A DNA stretch of 64,000 nt from Hormiphora californensis. Lineage: Eukaryota > Ctenophora > Tentaculata > Cydippida > Pleurobrachiidae. Positions 20,401-33,000 of this stretch are shown here, in pieces. The translations under genes were made by a program, and so were the position numbers. Each line of letters starts with the position of its first letter. Within the stretch, counting starts at the first letter, position 1. Where the stretch lies: contig CM035359.1 of NCBI GenBank assembly GCA_020137815.1, positions 5,904,179-5,968,178 on the forward strand, in the 5' to 3' direction. The notes below the pieces were generated by a model. That model saw only the letters and a list, made by a program, of their open reading frames with translations. It searched no databases and had not been told where the DNA came from.

Positions 20401-23068
20401 TGAAAAATTTTCATAACTTTTTTTGCAAAATTCTAAAGAATGATTGTCAATGCTTTGATCGGTGCTCCCCATGAAAATATATTTTGAAATTCGAATTCTC
20501 CCTCACCCCGCTTAAAGTGCCAAGATTCGGCATGGTATCACGTATCGGTTCGTTTCGAACCGTCTAATTAGCAGCAAGACATGCGATAAGATGCACTGAT
20601 TCGATAAACGATTCGGACGTGGTTGATATGTAGTATGTACCTTAGAAAATTTTTAAACTTTTTTTGAAATTGAAAAAAAATTATTTTCTTTTTCCAATCA
20701 GAAAATAGAAATGATCATGTAATCAATACATGGACATTGAATTTAACACTTAGAGGTGTTTTAGTAGAGCATTTTGGACAAAAATAGGGTTTTATGGGCC
20801 AAATATGCTCTACCCCGATTTAACGGACACCCCGATTTAACGGACAAAACCCTTTCCCCCGAGGGTGCCGTTAAATCGGGGTCCGACTGTATTTATAGTT
20901 TTGCTAACAAAAATTAACATTTAGGATTCAAAGTGATTGCCATCCAAGATGGAGGACAGTGTTTCAGTGGAAAACACGCTGAAAGGACCTACAAGAAGCA
21001 TGGACGTGCTAACAACTGCAAGGGAGGAAAGGGAGGCAAATGGGCCAACAGTGTCTACAAAATCCGTGGCTGTCGTGGCTGTCGACGTCGTGGTTAAATT
21101 GATAATTTAGCAAGTTGTCTAACAAAATGTGCTTTTATTGCGTTGAGATTGGTTTGCAAAAAGGCATAGCAGGGTTAGAATTCGAAAATGAGGGGCAACG
21201 GTGTAGCAACTAGAGCTACGCACACACTAGGATTAAAGATAGAACAAACTTATAAATTATAATGTCATGTTGTACAACATCTCGCAAGATATATAGAAAT
21301 AGGTTATACTAATAACGTGATTTATAAAAGGAATAGAGGTACTAGATTCATGTCTATTAGATCAGGATAGAATGGGAGAGACCCTCGGTAGCCTCGAACT
21401 TGAATGAGTACTGATCTAAGGATGCAAAATGCTAATCTTAATCTAATATATCTAACTAATGGCATCAATGATGAAGTTCCTCTGTTCGGGTGTAAAATGC
21501 ATTGCAAGTAACGATTGGGAATGATTTTGATGAACATTTGAAGATTTAAATACCCCAGATCCCTTGGCTAGTGTAATGTGAGATGATAGGCTGATTAGTG
21601 ACACAAGATGGCCCCTCCTTGATGAAATGATCTCGTATCACGGGCCGCTTGAGAACTTTGACAAGAACTGGTGACATGAACCCAATCAATCAGCATCACA
21701 AAGTGACTTGAGAGCATTGTGGAGGGATATTCAAGGGATATGAGAGCAATAATCCGTTATTGAGACATGTTAACAGCACCCCAAACCCACTTTTCACCAC
21801 GTGACCGGGCCTGGATCACATGTCAGGAGTGACGGTCGGAAAACCCTCCACTGTGTCTCTCCTGGTAATCAGATTATGCTCAAATTGGTCTCATTACAAA
21901 GATAATCGTTAGCCAAAGACGGGCAAAAAATTCTGAATGATGAGGGGGTCTCATATCGAAGGAACGGAGAAGTTCATTCCGTTCATGAAAATGAATTTTG
22001 AGCTAGAGCTCTGATTTTTCTGTCAGGATCAAGATAGACATAATGGAGCAACCCTGCCAAGTTACAGCTCTCCACCACATCGGCAACTATGGTGGTCTAG
22101 GGGGGGCCTTTTTTTTGCCGCACACGGTATGTGTAGCAAGTCAGCTCTCTTGTCCCGTTTCAGGTTGCGAGGGGCAACATGTAGCAACTAGAGCCGCGCA
22201 CACAACAACAACCTGCTCCTTCATAAACCACTTCATTGACACGTTTTCAAGAATTGTGTGTCGTGCAATTCCGCAATGTGGCGCGCAATTTAGTGCTACT
22301 AAAACACAAGGATTTGTTCTATACTGTTTGCTTGATTTATAAATGATCCGAAATGTCTGTCCCGCCTTCGTGTTAGAAATGAAAGGTTGGCGGGTAAACA
22401 TAGCATTATGAAACATAATGCATTTATTCTTGTTATCTTCTTTTGTAGTGTTTTTTTTAAATGCATAATATATTGCATCATATATGATCCTCACTCACTT
22501 TGATTTATCAAATTCAACAGGCCCCTGTTCAACATGTACTAAGCTGAGTTAGGAACTGATCCAAGATCCGATCTCTCTCTCCTACCTCTCTAACCTTATT
22601 GACTATGTGTAGAAAGTTAGCCCGAAATGTGTGAGCACACACAGAGATATTGGTAGTAACATGTTGCGTGGTACCATGATTCACACGGTGCAAGTGAATC
22701 ATGGAGTGTTCTGAAAACACACAACACACGTACCATTCTCATGGTAATGCTCGTGGGAGCTGGTCTGTCAGAGCATATTGGCTGACCTATAATATATATA
22801 ATTCTATATAATTCTCATTTCTTTCAAGCGAGAACGGCGGTCAGAGCATTGGCCTGACAGGGTCGGGCTGGACAAACCTGTCCCATAACAAGAGACATGT
22901 GTCTATATTTATATAGACACATGTGTCTATGTAATAAATATCTGTAGTCTACTGAAGCAGTTCTTCCAACAGCAGCTGTCGGAAGAAGTGTTTCTGACAT
23001 GTCCGATACACCTGCTTCTATGTAACACTGTGTCATACATTACTAAACGTAAACTCTTCTTCTTCTTT

Positions 23069-23120
<52 letters not shown>

Positions 23121-24129
23121 TCTCTCTGTCCTCTCTCCCTCCATCACTGTATCACTAACACTCTCCCAACAGGGGTGAGCAGTTCCAATACTTTGCTGGA
23201 GCAACGGACCGCCTACCTAGATCAGATAATAAACAGATGCAATGTTGGCTGGCCAATGTTCCAACAAATGAGTCGCGGTAAGATTTACACAGGGTTACAC
23301 AGTGGTAACACAGGGTTACACAGTGGTAACTCAGGGTTACACAGTGGTTACAAAGGGTTACCAATGGTTCTCTCCCCAGCTATGAGGTGTGGGACTTCCG
23401 ATGAAAATATGGACAGGTGGGGTAGTGTGAACTGTGATGCGACACGGTGGAATAGCGCCTGTGATAATCGAGATATCGTGGCTTTAAAGGTAGGGGCTAA
23501 TTAGTAATTAGTTAATTAAAGGTAGGGGCTAATTACTAATTAATTAATGGTAGGATATCCTATTTTTTATCTCTCTTTCTAATTACCAAGTAAAACAAGG
23601 AAGGTTTAGTTCAACAGTAGTCAGTAAAACTTCCTTGTTTTACTTGCTAATAGCTCCTCGCAACCGTGAGTAGAGCACTCTCCGGGACAAGGACCATCAA
23701 CAATTCTTTCTAATTAGTTGCTGGTAGTACTGCTCAAAACTTTGTGATAAAGATTCAATCACTACTGTTGTCATATACAATGTAACCCCAATTATATCAC
23801 AGCTGATACGACTGCAAAGAATATCCCACCTGAAACTGGTACCAGGTATTGAGAAGTCTAACATCAGGGTAATTCATCTGATCAGGGATCCCCGGGGAAC
23901 AATGAACAGTCGTCTATCTTTTGGGCAGTTTTATTTTGATGTAAGTGTGAGATCTGAGGCTGGTGATTATGGACGAGCGGGTTTCACACATAACATTCAA
24001 ACTAACTTCCACTGCCCAACACCCTTGATACCACATTCCTTTGTTTTGATCAAACACTTTTTAAGATCAAGCAAGGCAAGCATTTAATTAGTTTGGAGGA
24101 GGCACAGCTCCTTCTCTCTCTCTCTCTCA

Positions 24130-24193
<64 letters not shown>

Positions 24194-26156
24194 GGTTAAC
24201 AAAATTTCATATTTGCAGGACTTGACCTCAATGAAAATTAAGCCCCTGACCGCCGAAAAGATGGAGTTGGCGGCCCATAATCTGTGTGATAGAGAGCTGG
24301 AGAATTTGCAATTTAGCGATAACCTTCCTGACTGGCTGAAGGATAGGTCAGTTTAATTTACTAATTTACTAATTTACTAATTTACTAATTTACTAATTTA
24401 CTAATTTACTAATTTACTAATTTACTAATTTATATAGTTGATTGTCCTTGCCTCGGATAGTGCTCTACTCACCAGGAGGAGCTGTTTACAAATAAAAACA
24501 AGGAAGTTTTAGTTCAACAGTTTACACATGTTTCAATACAAATTGTATTTCATCAGAACTGAATCACACTTTTCCCGTTCCAGGTTTCTTGCTTGCTCCT
24601 TCATAAAGCCATCCAATTAGAGATTGTATTTCTTGTGATGTCTGCAACTACCCATGATCTCGCTTCTCCGGTTTAGGAGTTGGTGGTTCCTGGACTCCAT
24701 CAAAATCTCCATCTTTTCGGTAGTGCACAGGTCACAGAACCGATCCCCAATTCTGTACGGTCTCTAATTGGATGGCTTTATGAAGGAGCAAGCAAGAAAC
24801 CTGGAACGGGAAAAGTGTGATTCAGTTCTGATGAAATACAATTTGTATTGAAACATGTGTAAACTGTTGAACTAAAACTTCCTTGTTTTTATTTGTAATT
24901 TACTAATTTACTAATTTACTAATTTACTAATTTACTAATTTACTAATTTACTAATTTACTAATTTACTAATTTACTAATTTACTAATTTACTAATAGATT
25001 TATTCAGATAGAACTAATGTTACTCTCGAGTCTTGCATTGTTCATTCTCTTGTTTCGTTCAAAACATTTTTAGAGAGGCGGTCGAGTAAGGCAAGTATAG
25101 TTCTCCTCTCCCCTGTATTATCTCTACAAGCTTCCTTTATCACTTCGCGTCACCTTCCTAAATCCTAAATCCTACCCTTCTTTTATCACTCTCCTATCAT
25201 CTCTGATATATATACCCTGTCATCTCTACCCATTCTCATCTGAGATGGGCTATCTTCCTACCATTCTTTTCTCATCTATCTGATTACCCCCCATAACATC
25301 TTACCCATCCCTCTCCCTATTCACATCTCCCTGCCTCCCACAGATACCTGACAACATCGCTCTCTCTCCCAGATACCTATAATTCACATCTCTCTCCCAC
25401 AGATACCTGCGAATCACACACGACGAAATGAGTTTAGAGCCCGTTGCCAGCGCCGAAAAGGTTTATAAGTTTATTGGAAGGGATATACCTGATAATATGA
25501 GGGACTTTCTTATTGAGCATACCACTGTACAGAAAAAAGGTAGGTTTTCAACCATAGTTGGTGGCTCCTAGAAACAAAATGATGTGTTTTTAATATTTTA
25601 ACAAGAATTTCTTTCCCGATCCGCTTGATGAGTCCTATCACCCAGGCACCTCATGATTCCCATGAAACTTTGTTTTGTCCGTTACCGGCTAGCACATTAA
25701 TCGTGTACTGATTGTCTACTGTGCGGCAGTTTGTCTGTTTTTGTATCCTGGTAACTATGTCAAACACACCCTGATAACCACTAACCAATAACCACCCTGG
25801 TAACCACTAACCAATAACCACCCTGGTAACCACTAACCAATAACCACCCTGGTAACCAATAACCAATAACCACCCTGGTAACCACTAACGCGTGGTTTTT
25901 AGTAGTCACCCCATCTAACCACTAACCACTGTGTTAAACCACTTCAAACCACTAAACACCACGTTTAATCCCAGGTAATCTCAACACGAGTAAAGACTCG
26001 AAGGCAGTTTTGGAAAAATGGAAACATGCAGATGCTATGACGATGCCAATTATTCGGGCTGTTGAGGAATCCTGTAAGGGAGTAATGGACATTATGGGGT
26101 ATACACCATACGATCCAGAGGAGGAGGAGAAGGACAATAATTTTGAGTCATCGTGA
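17408..26156 (+). CDS. carbohydrate sulfotransferase (CHST/keratan-chondroitin type), 7 exons
   Basis: Exons 17408-17768, 23173-23277, 23380-23489, 23803-23940, 24219-24346, 25403-25539 and 25975-26156 join with consistent phases to 386 aa. The protein is a type II membrane enzyme: a short basic N terminus, a hydrophobic anchor at about residues 11-28 (FLTAGAALFLLITFI), a linker, then the catalytic domain. The 5'-phosphosulfate loop is VILVTGFRTGSTFLGELF (exon 1), and the 3'-phosphate motif is VIHLIRDPRGTMNSR (exon 4). The last exon has KWKHADAM and a C...MGY tail like other CHST enzymes. It should transfer sulfate from PAPS to glycans in the Golgi lumen; the exact sugar cannot be told. Intron 1 (5.4 kb) carries a nested gene and several repeats; CT microsatellites precede the exon 2 and exon 5 acceptors. 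Confidence 0.88.
17840..19590 (+). repeat. diverged direct duplication within sulfotransferase intron 1
   Basis: Blocks at about 17840-18265 and 18563-18965 match (TTCAAAACTGGATTT, AGTTGCTATGGTAACCAA repeats, TTACTTAGGAGACC, AAAGTGATTTCAGGTG, GTGTTAATCATTTCCTTTGTT). Blocks at about 18355-18515 and 19438-19590 also match (TTACAAAATGTTACAAA, TGCTGTACGTGTTACGTGTC, CTATATGC, GCTAAGCACTATCAAGAAGA). Each unit has 3-4 copies of a roughly 21-bp GTTGCTATGGTAACCAA minisatellite. Related sequence recurs near 35440-35530, so the unit is also dispersed. A hairpin of CCCGGGTGAATGCCC type lies at 19402-19434. Confidence 0.75.
19659..21097 (+). CDS. small secreted Cys-rich basic protein (WSC-like GCWKD domain), nested gene
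   Basis: Exons 19659-19884, 19948-20013 and 20925-21097 join in phase 1 to 154 aa; skipping the middle exon also keeps the frame. It opens with a signal peptide (MRFTCLLLIALFGLFAPIVDA). The mature part runs LGCWKDKPQRAIPTLEGS, a KGSYKSRGDAIQQCARVA stretch, then FKVIAIQDGGQCFS, HAERTYKKHGRANNCKGGKG and WANSVYKIRGC, and ends GCRGCRRRG. I recognise this spacing of GCWKD, AIP.LEG, QC, Q.GG.C and WAN.VY from secreted or matrix proteins of cnidarians and sponges; the function is not known to me and carbohydrate binding is only a guess. The gene lies wholly within intron 1 of the sulfotransferase gene, same strand. Intron 2 holds a pogo-like MITE 35 bp before exon 3. Confidence 0.75.
20159..20889. 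mobile_element. pogo/Tigger-like non-autonomous element, 731 bp
   Basis: It begins CAGTCGGACCCCGATTTAAC and ends with the reverse complement, flanked by TA. Sub-terminal copies of CCCCGATTTAACGG occur on both sides. Inside, a unit of about 90 bp (CACGTATCGGTTAGTTTCGA... to ...GATAAGATGCACTGATTCG) is present twice, at about 20304-20390 and 20535-20622. No transposase is seen. It sits in intron 2 of the nested secreted-protein gene. Confidence 0.87.
21469..22133 (-). mobile_element. partial copy of the HTH-transposase DNA transposon
   Basis: Nearly identical to the right arm of the palindromic element at 48911-51578 (GATGAAGTTCCTCTGTTCGG through to CTAGGGGGGGCCTTTTTTTT and GCCGCACACGG). On the minus strand the first codons of the transposase-like frame remain (MHFTPEQRNF), and the copy breaks off after that. 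It has an uninterrupted TTTAAATACCCC where the 48.9-kb copy holds a piggyBac-type insertion, so it serves as an empty site. It is in intron 1 of the sulfotransferase gene. Flanking phrases with GAGGGGCAAC and GTAGCAACTAGAGC at 21189 and 22169 repeat each other. Confidence 0.85.
23068..23128 (+). repeat. (CT)n tract upstream of sulfotransferase exon 2
   Basis: An oligo-T/CT run ends about 45 bases before the exon 2 acceptor (23171-23172). It would serve as, or extend, the polypyrimidine tract. Confidence 0.8.
24113..24191 (+). repeat. (CT)n tract upstream of sulfotransferase exon 5
   Basis: About 38 CT units, 27 bases before the exon 5 acceptor AG (24217-24218). This is the second case in this gene of a CT microsatellite sitting at the 3' end of an intron. 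Confidence 0.85.
24354..24992. repeat. (TTTACTAA)n octamer satellite split by an inverted-repeat element
   Basis: TTTACTAA repeats fill 24354-24436 and 24897-24992. Between them 24489-24632 is the near-exact reverse complement of 24765-24896 (arms of about 135 bp starting ACAAATAAAAACAAGGAAG). The sequence reads as a foldback element next to or inside the octamer array. A small related inverted repeat (AAACAAGGAAG...CTTCCTTGTTT) is at 23592-23640. All are in introns of the sulfotransferase gene. Confidence 0.8.
25777..25890 (+). repeat. 34-bp minisatellite in sulfotransferase intron 6
   Basis: Three to four copies of CCACTAACCAATAACCACCC-type units. No function is suggested. Confidence 0.8.
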
Positions 26157-27038
26157 AATTAATTTAATTAATTTTATATTATAATATATTTTACAAGGGT
26201 AGCTAGTTTGAGTTGGTCTGTGTGTTAATTGCAGGTGTACAAGAGGTGTGACATGTTAGGTCCATTGTTATAGCAGCCGACTAGCTGAGTGTAAATACAA
26301 TATGGCCAGGGGTGCACATCTGTCTGCGCCCTACATCATTGTAGAGGCCACGGCAGGGGGATTTATGAAGGGTAACTTATTTTATGTAACCTAAGACCAT
26401 GATAATTGTGTTAGTTCCCATGGTTGTGTTACATTGACCAACCTTTGTGTTTTGTTCACATCTTCTGTTAAGAAATTCAACTGTTTTTAGAGTCAAGAGT
26501 GGATTTATCAGCTAATATCATTTATTATTCTCACTTTATTGATATTGAAATTTTGAGTTTCAAGAAAAAATGTAAACGCCAACCATTTCCGCCTTTCGTG
26601 TTTTCCCCCGTCTCCCTCTTCAATCTTCATAGCGATAGTGAAACTCCCTTCACCCTGAGGGCTGAGACACCCTCTATCCCTCTTCCTCTCACTACTGTAT
26701 GTAATTGTATGCTACAACATGTACAAAAGATAACACTGACGTCCCTACCCTATGTCCCCTCCCTTTCCTATCTCTATAGTGTCCAATTTCTCGTGCCGGA
26801 AGTCGAGTTTATTACTACCCCTGCTTTTGTTCCTTCGTGTTTTGGCATATAATATATCAGTATAATATTGTATATGTGTGAATACAATTTTGTTTCTCAT
26901 ATACTTTTTGATGGTAAACTGAAGTTTTTGAATTCAGCAAATATGTGTTTTCTCTTAGATACCACAAGTTTTTAACTGGATTTGAAACTAAAATATTAAA
27001 TAATTTGTTTTCAAAGTAGGTAGCTGAAGCTCTAAAAC
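26157..27038. other. intergenic region between sulfotransferase and SLC38-like genes
   Basis: AT-rich. A 117-codon open frame at 26499-26852 has no recognisable domain or splice context, and I do not call it. The promoter of the downstream transporter probably lies here, but no core motif is clear. Confidence 0.5.
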
Positions 27039-29170
27039 ATGGCGTCCACATCGTCCATACAAATAGGGGAGGGAGGAGGAAGGACCCGACTGCAGTCCTT
27101 CCACGAGCAATCTCTGTCAGTGTTCAGTGCTATGATTTCACGAACCCCTGACCACGAGGTTTGTAATTAGCTAATTAATTGTAATTAGTTAATTAATCAA
27201 ATATATATGCTCTCTAATTACTTCTTGTGATCGGGGTGGACTAGCTTACTGTTCATTGTTCAATTTATTTCATTACCACCCCACAAAATTCTTGCCTCGT
27301 TCGACTCTCTCGGCTCTGTCACCGAGAAAAATATTAGAAAGGGGGGGGGGGGCATGAATGAAAAATTCTTGAGGTTGAGAGGGGACAATTGACAGGGGTA
27401 CAGGTATCACCGCTGCATTATATAGACCTCTTTGTAGACGAGATTTAGCACACAGAGTGTGCATGTGACCTTGTAGACCACATGGGATGCAGGGACTGGG
27501 GTCGTTATGGCAGCTATTTCTGCACAAATAGTCGTTATGGTAACGACACAATTGTGCTGCTAAACAACCCCTTCACGCCAATTTACCTCATGGGATGTAG
27601 ACAGAGATATAGACTCATCATTAGGATCCACGTACCAGGATCCTGGTATCAGGATCCAATTGGGCCCTTACCTCATGAGATATTGTTATGTTCAAACCCA
27701 TTTAGGGGGTCTAGCTAGACATATAATACATACATACAGACAGGGATATAGAGTCATCATCAGGAATTTTCACTTTTTTCTCTCAAAAAGAACTTTTGAT
27801 ATACACCTCTAAAGTCTAGACACCTTTCAGGGTAAAGGGAGTATGATAGGAGCGATTTGTATTTTGATGAACGCCGTCCTTGGTGCCTCAATCATTGTCC
27901 TCCCCTCTGCGTATGGAAGTGTGGGGATCATTACTGCTATCATTATGGAGGTCTTCACCGTCGCTATAGCGAGTAAGTATATTCGGGTATCTCAGTCATA
28001 TAATCAATCATTTCGTTTGGAGGAGAAGTTATATTTAGTACATTTGGTGTCTATTATATGGGAATTAGAACACTTTTGTTTTGGAATGCCACTAAATTTC
28101 CATCTCTATTTCAGTGATAACCCACATGGTACTAGCGGACGCAGTGGATAGTCACGATGGTACAAACTACCAAGATCTCGTTGGCAAAGTATGTGGATAT
28201 CCGTTTCAACTGTCCGCCCAAATCCTTCTTTTCTTTTATACCTACGGCCTCTCCATCGCATCCCACATTACAATCGGGGACCAACTGGACAAAGTGTGTC
28301 ATTTGGTACACCCATCAGGAGGTCTCATCTGTCACCGAGACGTCCTGACCCCTATCGCTTCCATGCTCTTTATATTCCCATTGGTGTGGATTAAAAACAT
28401 TGCCAATTTCTCCTACGCTTCAATCCTCTCTGTTAGCGAGTGTAGTGTACCTCGTCATCGCCATCATGTTGGACTACCTCCCCGGACCTCCAGCTGATAC
28501 CCAAATATGGGTGCTGACGGAGGGACCTGATTTCATGACAATTCTCCAGTACCTCCCTACATTTGTCCTGGGATTCCAATGTCACATGACCAGTGTCCCA
28601 CTGTACTACGAGCTAAACCAGCGATCCATACCCCGGTATTTGATCGTGCTGTGCTCAATGAGCGTGGGTGTCCTTGTGATGTATATCCTAACAGCAATCT
28701 TTGGACTTTTAACATTTGGACTGACGGTTGAATCTGATGTTTTAGTTAGTTATGGTAGTAGCGATAAACTAATGCTAGTCTCACGAGTTGCTATTGCTGT
28801 TAGTGTGATCGCTAGTTATCCCATATTTACCTACCTAGGCCGCTCTGCGTTTGATGACACGCTACGTCAAGCGGTGGCTAAATTCTCTGGCTGGGAGATG
28901 GCCGAACATAGTACCCTGCGAAGAGCCCTGACTTTGTGTATTTGGCACGGGAGTGCACTGGCTATATCGTGCCTGACTAGTAATCTGGCGAGTGCTATAA
29001 GTTTAGTGGGAAGTATTGCAGCGCTCTTTATGTTGTTTTATCCAGGAATGATGCTCATTATGCAAGGGGGGAGTAAAGCGTGGCTCGTTTCTGGGGCTAT
29101 TCTTGCTATCCTGGGGCTTTTTATATTCTTTTGGACCGTCGGGTTTACACTTTACCAAATGGCCGTTTAA
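27039..29170 (+). CDS. SLC38-like amino-acid transporter, 3 exons, one 2-bp frameshift
   Basis: Exons 27039-27158, 27831-27972 and 28115-29170 join in phases 0 and 1 with good GT/AG borders, about 438 aa. After a soluble N terminus of about 40 residues comes GKGSMIGAICILMNAVLGASIIVLPSAYG, the first helix of the amino-acid/auxin permease family with its broken-helix substrate and Na+ site. Further helices follow to about residue 435 (eleven by eye), as in SLC38. It should carry neutral amino acids across the plasma or lysosomal membrane; the subtype is unclear. At 28426-28431 the frame shifts: CTCTCT leads out of frame, and one more CT would restore it. This is either a slippage sequencing error or a disabling mutation. 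The rest of exon 3 is fully open, which favours an error or a recent loss. A GA microsatellite starts about 25 bp after the stop. Confidence 0.85.
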
Positions 29171-29189
29171 AGAGAGATGGGTGTGTGAG

Positions 29190-29312
<123 letters not shown>

Positions 29313-30093
29313 AAGAGAGATTAGCGTGAGAGAGAGATGGGTGAGAGAGAGAAAATACTTTTATGATCCTTTTTGTGACAGTTTGCTATGCATGAATAAC
29401 CAAGTTTTAGATGTCTGTAATTTGAAAGATTATATTATTGTAAACCGTTTGTAAATTGATTATTCAGTTCAAATCTTATTAACCAACTGAGTTTAAAACT
29501 TCTCAGTTCTCCCCAATTCAATATCTGGAAATTACAATGTTATGTCTGGTGTTTGTCGTCAACGTGTCCCCAGCTGGGTTGAATCTGTCACACTCTCAAA
29601 TGAACTTGGGAGCGCGCGCGGCCGCCGAACCAATATTTGGTAGAGTTAGTCGCGCGGCTAAATCTTGGATCGTGGGAAAATGAAGATGGGCCGATCTCAA
29701 GCAATGTCACATTTCCACGCCAATTTCTGGTTGCTGTGGAGATGCCCCATTTGTTGCCAAGGGACAAAATAAAATTGGCATATCTCAAGATCTGCGTCAA
29801 TAGATCAGAATTGTAAAAACGAACCAACAACAGTTACCACTAAAAAACTCCCCTAGTTCTAAAAAATTGAGGCTTCTCCCAAAAAGAGTCCATTCCGTTT
29901 GGATGTAGTCGTTGGTGTTCCCAAAAAGGTGAATCCATGATAGTTGGCTGGCCAGGAACAGCTCCCCCTGAAAAAACACGGGTAATATGAAATAGTACGA
30001 GGCCACTTGAATTGTTCATACGGTCACAGTGTCAAGCGACTCAAGAGCTCACACACACACTCCCCCCTCTCTCTCTCTCTCTCACCAGATGTG

Positions 30094-33000
30094 TTAGTGT
30101 TTCTTGATGATCTGCACGATGTCCTCATCACATAAAACGTGTTCCTTTCCCACACGCTGCGGCTGGTACTTGACACTGTTGCCCCACACAAGAGCATACT
30201 TCAGATCTTTCATAATAGCCTTGTGCAGACTGAAGGGAGAGGTTGTGTTATTCAGGGTTTGTGTTAGTTGTTGTTGTTGGTTCTGTTGGTATAATACTAA
30301 TAGTTTGTTTTGTGTGTAGGAGGGAAAGGGCAATGGGGACAATATCAATATAGCATTATACTTGTTTCTTACTTGTTACAAAATGTTTCGAGAGTTCTGT
30401 TATCCTCTTTTAGGACCACAGGGGCATTAAAGTCAGGCAGCTGGCCCTTTGGTTTTGTATAAATCCTGAAAAGGAAAAGTCAAATAATGAAAGTCAAGCC
30501 CTTGATTTCTATCAAGGATATTAAATCTAAGAAAATCAAGAAGATTCTAAACTCGTTACTGACTGGTTTCGCTTTGCTTCAATTCTGAGAGAAGAATGGC
30601 AGAGTAAAAAGTAAAAACTAGAAAGTTCGTTAAAATCTTACCTAGTCAGATTAAGATAGTCCCACATTTTCTCGAGCAAATCATCGAAATTCCATTTGTG
30701 ATGGGCAGACAGAGGAACACAGTGAGGGATCTTGTAAATAATATCCAGTTCTTCTATCGAGATCTAGATGAGATAGATTTAGTGAGAGAAGATATTTTTA
30801 TTATTGATCATTCTCTCATTATATTTTAAAAGGGGGCTGAACGAGACTGTCTGGACAATTCGAGACTTTAGTTAATTGAAAAGCAATCTTGAAAGAACTA
30901 CAACTTTTTATTGAACTCTACTCTTGCATCATCCTTTTGCATCGGGACATCATACTACTTACTAGTTACTAAGCAAATTGTGTGACAGAGGTCACCTAGC
31001 AACTACACAGTACTTACACTTGCACGTGCAATTATTAGAGGGACCTGGAGAGATCTCTCCCGGTTGCAGTTGGGTACCAAGGGGAAATTCAATTCTGCAC
31101 GTGCATTCTTTTACTTTTGTCCTGATGTCTAGCTCTTCCACCCCAAGCGCTATTCGGCAACGGTTATATGGGTCCAGAAGATCTGCTGCTGTCAGAGAGT
31201 AGGCTAGAGAATATGACAGATTACGCCAACGTGTTCAAGCGAGCCAATCAACGACTACGGATAGCTTTACCCAACGTCGCCCAAGGGTGATTACTCCAGT
31301 CGAATATAGAAATCTCCGAATCGGCTACATAGCGGCCAAGTTTTCACGTGATGAGTTTCTGGAACAGCACTGCATCTCCGTGACATTGATCTCTTAAATT
31401 CGGACCTTGACATTTAGTAGAGTCGATAACTACATCGACCTCTCCCAATTGTTCCAGTTTTTGTCACATCTGTTTGGAGCCTCGACACGACCTCTAAACA
31501 GGTGTTACTTTTTCACAAACTGTTTTCATCTTGGTGTAATCAGCAGTTGAAATGTTGCTGATCATAAAAAAAACCTGACTAAATTTTTTCAACTTGGGGT
31601 AAAACCATGGGTGTCAAAAGTTAGCTCTAGGTCCCCTGAGTAACCATCCGGAGACTCTAAGAGATATTTCAAGCCGTTCTCCTGTAATCATTAATCCCGG
31701 TAGAGCACATATTTGAGCATGGACGTACGTGCAATTGCCTACAACCTCAACTTTAATGTATAACGTTAATGTGCGTCTCTCTCTTTTCTCCCCCTTGAGA
31801 AAGAGTTATCTCGCGCGGCGCAACCGCACGTGCGGTTTTTCCAGAGAGAGTGAGAGACATACAATAACATGTAAACAGCCTGCCAGCGCTCACGTACGTC
31901 CGCATTGTATTTTTTCTCCACCGGGATTAATGATTGCGGGAGAACGGCTTGAAATATCTCTTAGAGTCTCCGGATGGTTACTCAGGGGACCTAGAGCTAA
32001 CTTTTGACACCCATGGTTTTACCCCAAGTTGAAAAAATTTAGTCAGGTTTTTGTTATGATCAGCAACATTTCAACTGCTGATTACACCAAGATGAAAACA
32101 GTTTGTGAAAAAGTAATACCTGTTTAGAGGTCGTGTCGAGGCTCCAAACAGATGTGACAAAAACTGGAACAATTGGGAGAGGTCGATGTAGTTATCGACT
32201 CTACTAATTGTCAGGAAGCCCAGAGCGTACAACAACATGAGTAGGGAGAAAGTGAGAGATAGGCTAGGAACGGATGGTGCAGGTGATGTCAGCGTTCCCT
32301 AATCCAGCTACCATTTCCCCGAAATTCGCCCGTAGGGCGAACGGGCCTACTAGTTTAGTTAATTAATAATTAAATAATTAGTTAATTATCAATTACCTGA
32401 TCAATCTTGTTAAGAACGTAGATACAGGGAACATAGATTCGGTTACCCTCGATTACATCAATCAAATCATCACAAGTGCAGTCTTCCTTGAGTATGATGT
32501 CTGCGTTACTGATTCGGTACTCTGAGAGAATCTGAGAGGAATAGTTGAGTGAGGGAAGAAGAGGGTTAAAAGTACCCTTTTGGGTTAATTTCGGCTATAT
32601 AAGCCTCATGGAGACTGAGGAGGATCCAGAATGAATGGTTCGTAAGTTTTATGTATACTAGAGGCCAACGTTATAGTAACAACGGCTAATACCAAGGGAT
32701 TCATGTCTTGAAAAATCAATTTTCGCCCATTTTGAAACATTTTACCCCATAGCTTGGCCAACACTTATCAGACGCTAACCGTAACGAAGCCAAGGGGCAC
32801 CGTTCTGCTCTCTTTCACACAAATGATTGGGAGTCACCGCGTCACACCGCTCAAAGAGCTTGGTATAACGTCGGCTTAGTATCACCAACCAACGAAGAGA
32901 GCTTTGTGGGTGAGGGCAGATCCTGTTGTTATTTGTATTGTTCATACACAAGCTGTTATGGGGGGGGGGAAGTATCATTTTCAAGGCTTTCAAAGAGGCT

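Noticed and set aside
31729-32007. Protein gene in the core of the 788-bp MITE (also 15867-16091)
   Set aside because: The frame overlaps the inverted arms, has no recognisable domain and starts within the repeat; more likely chance.
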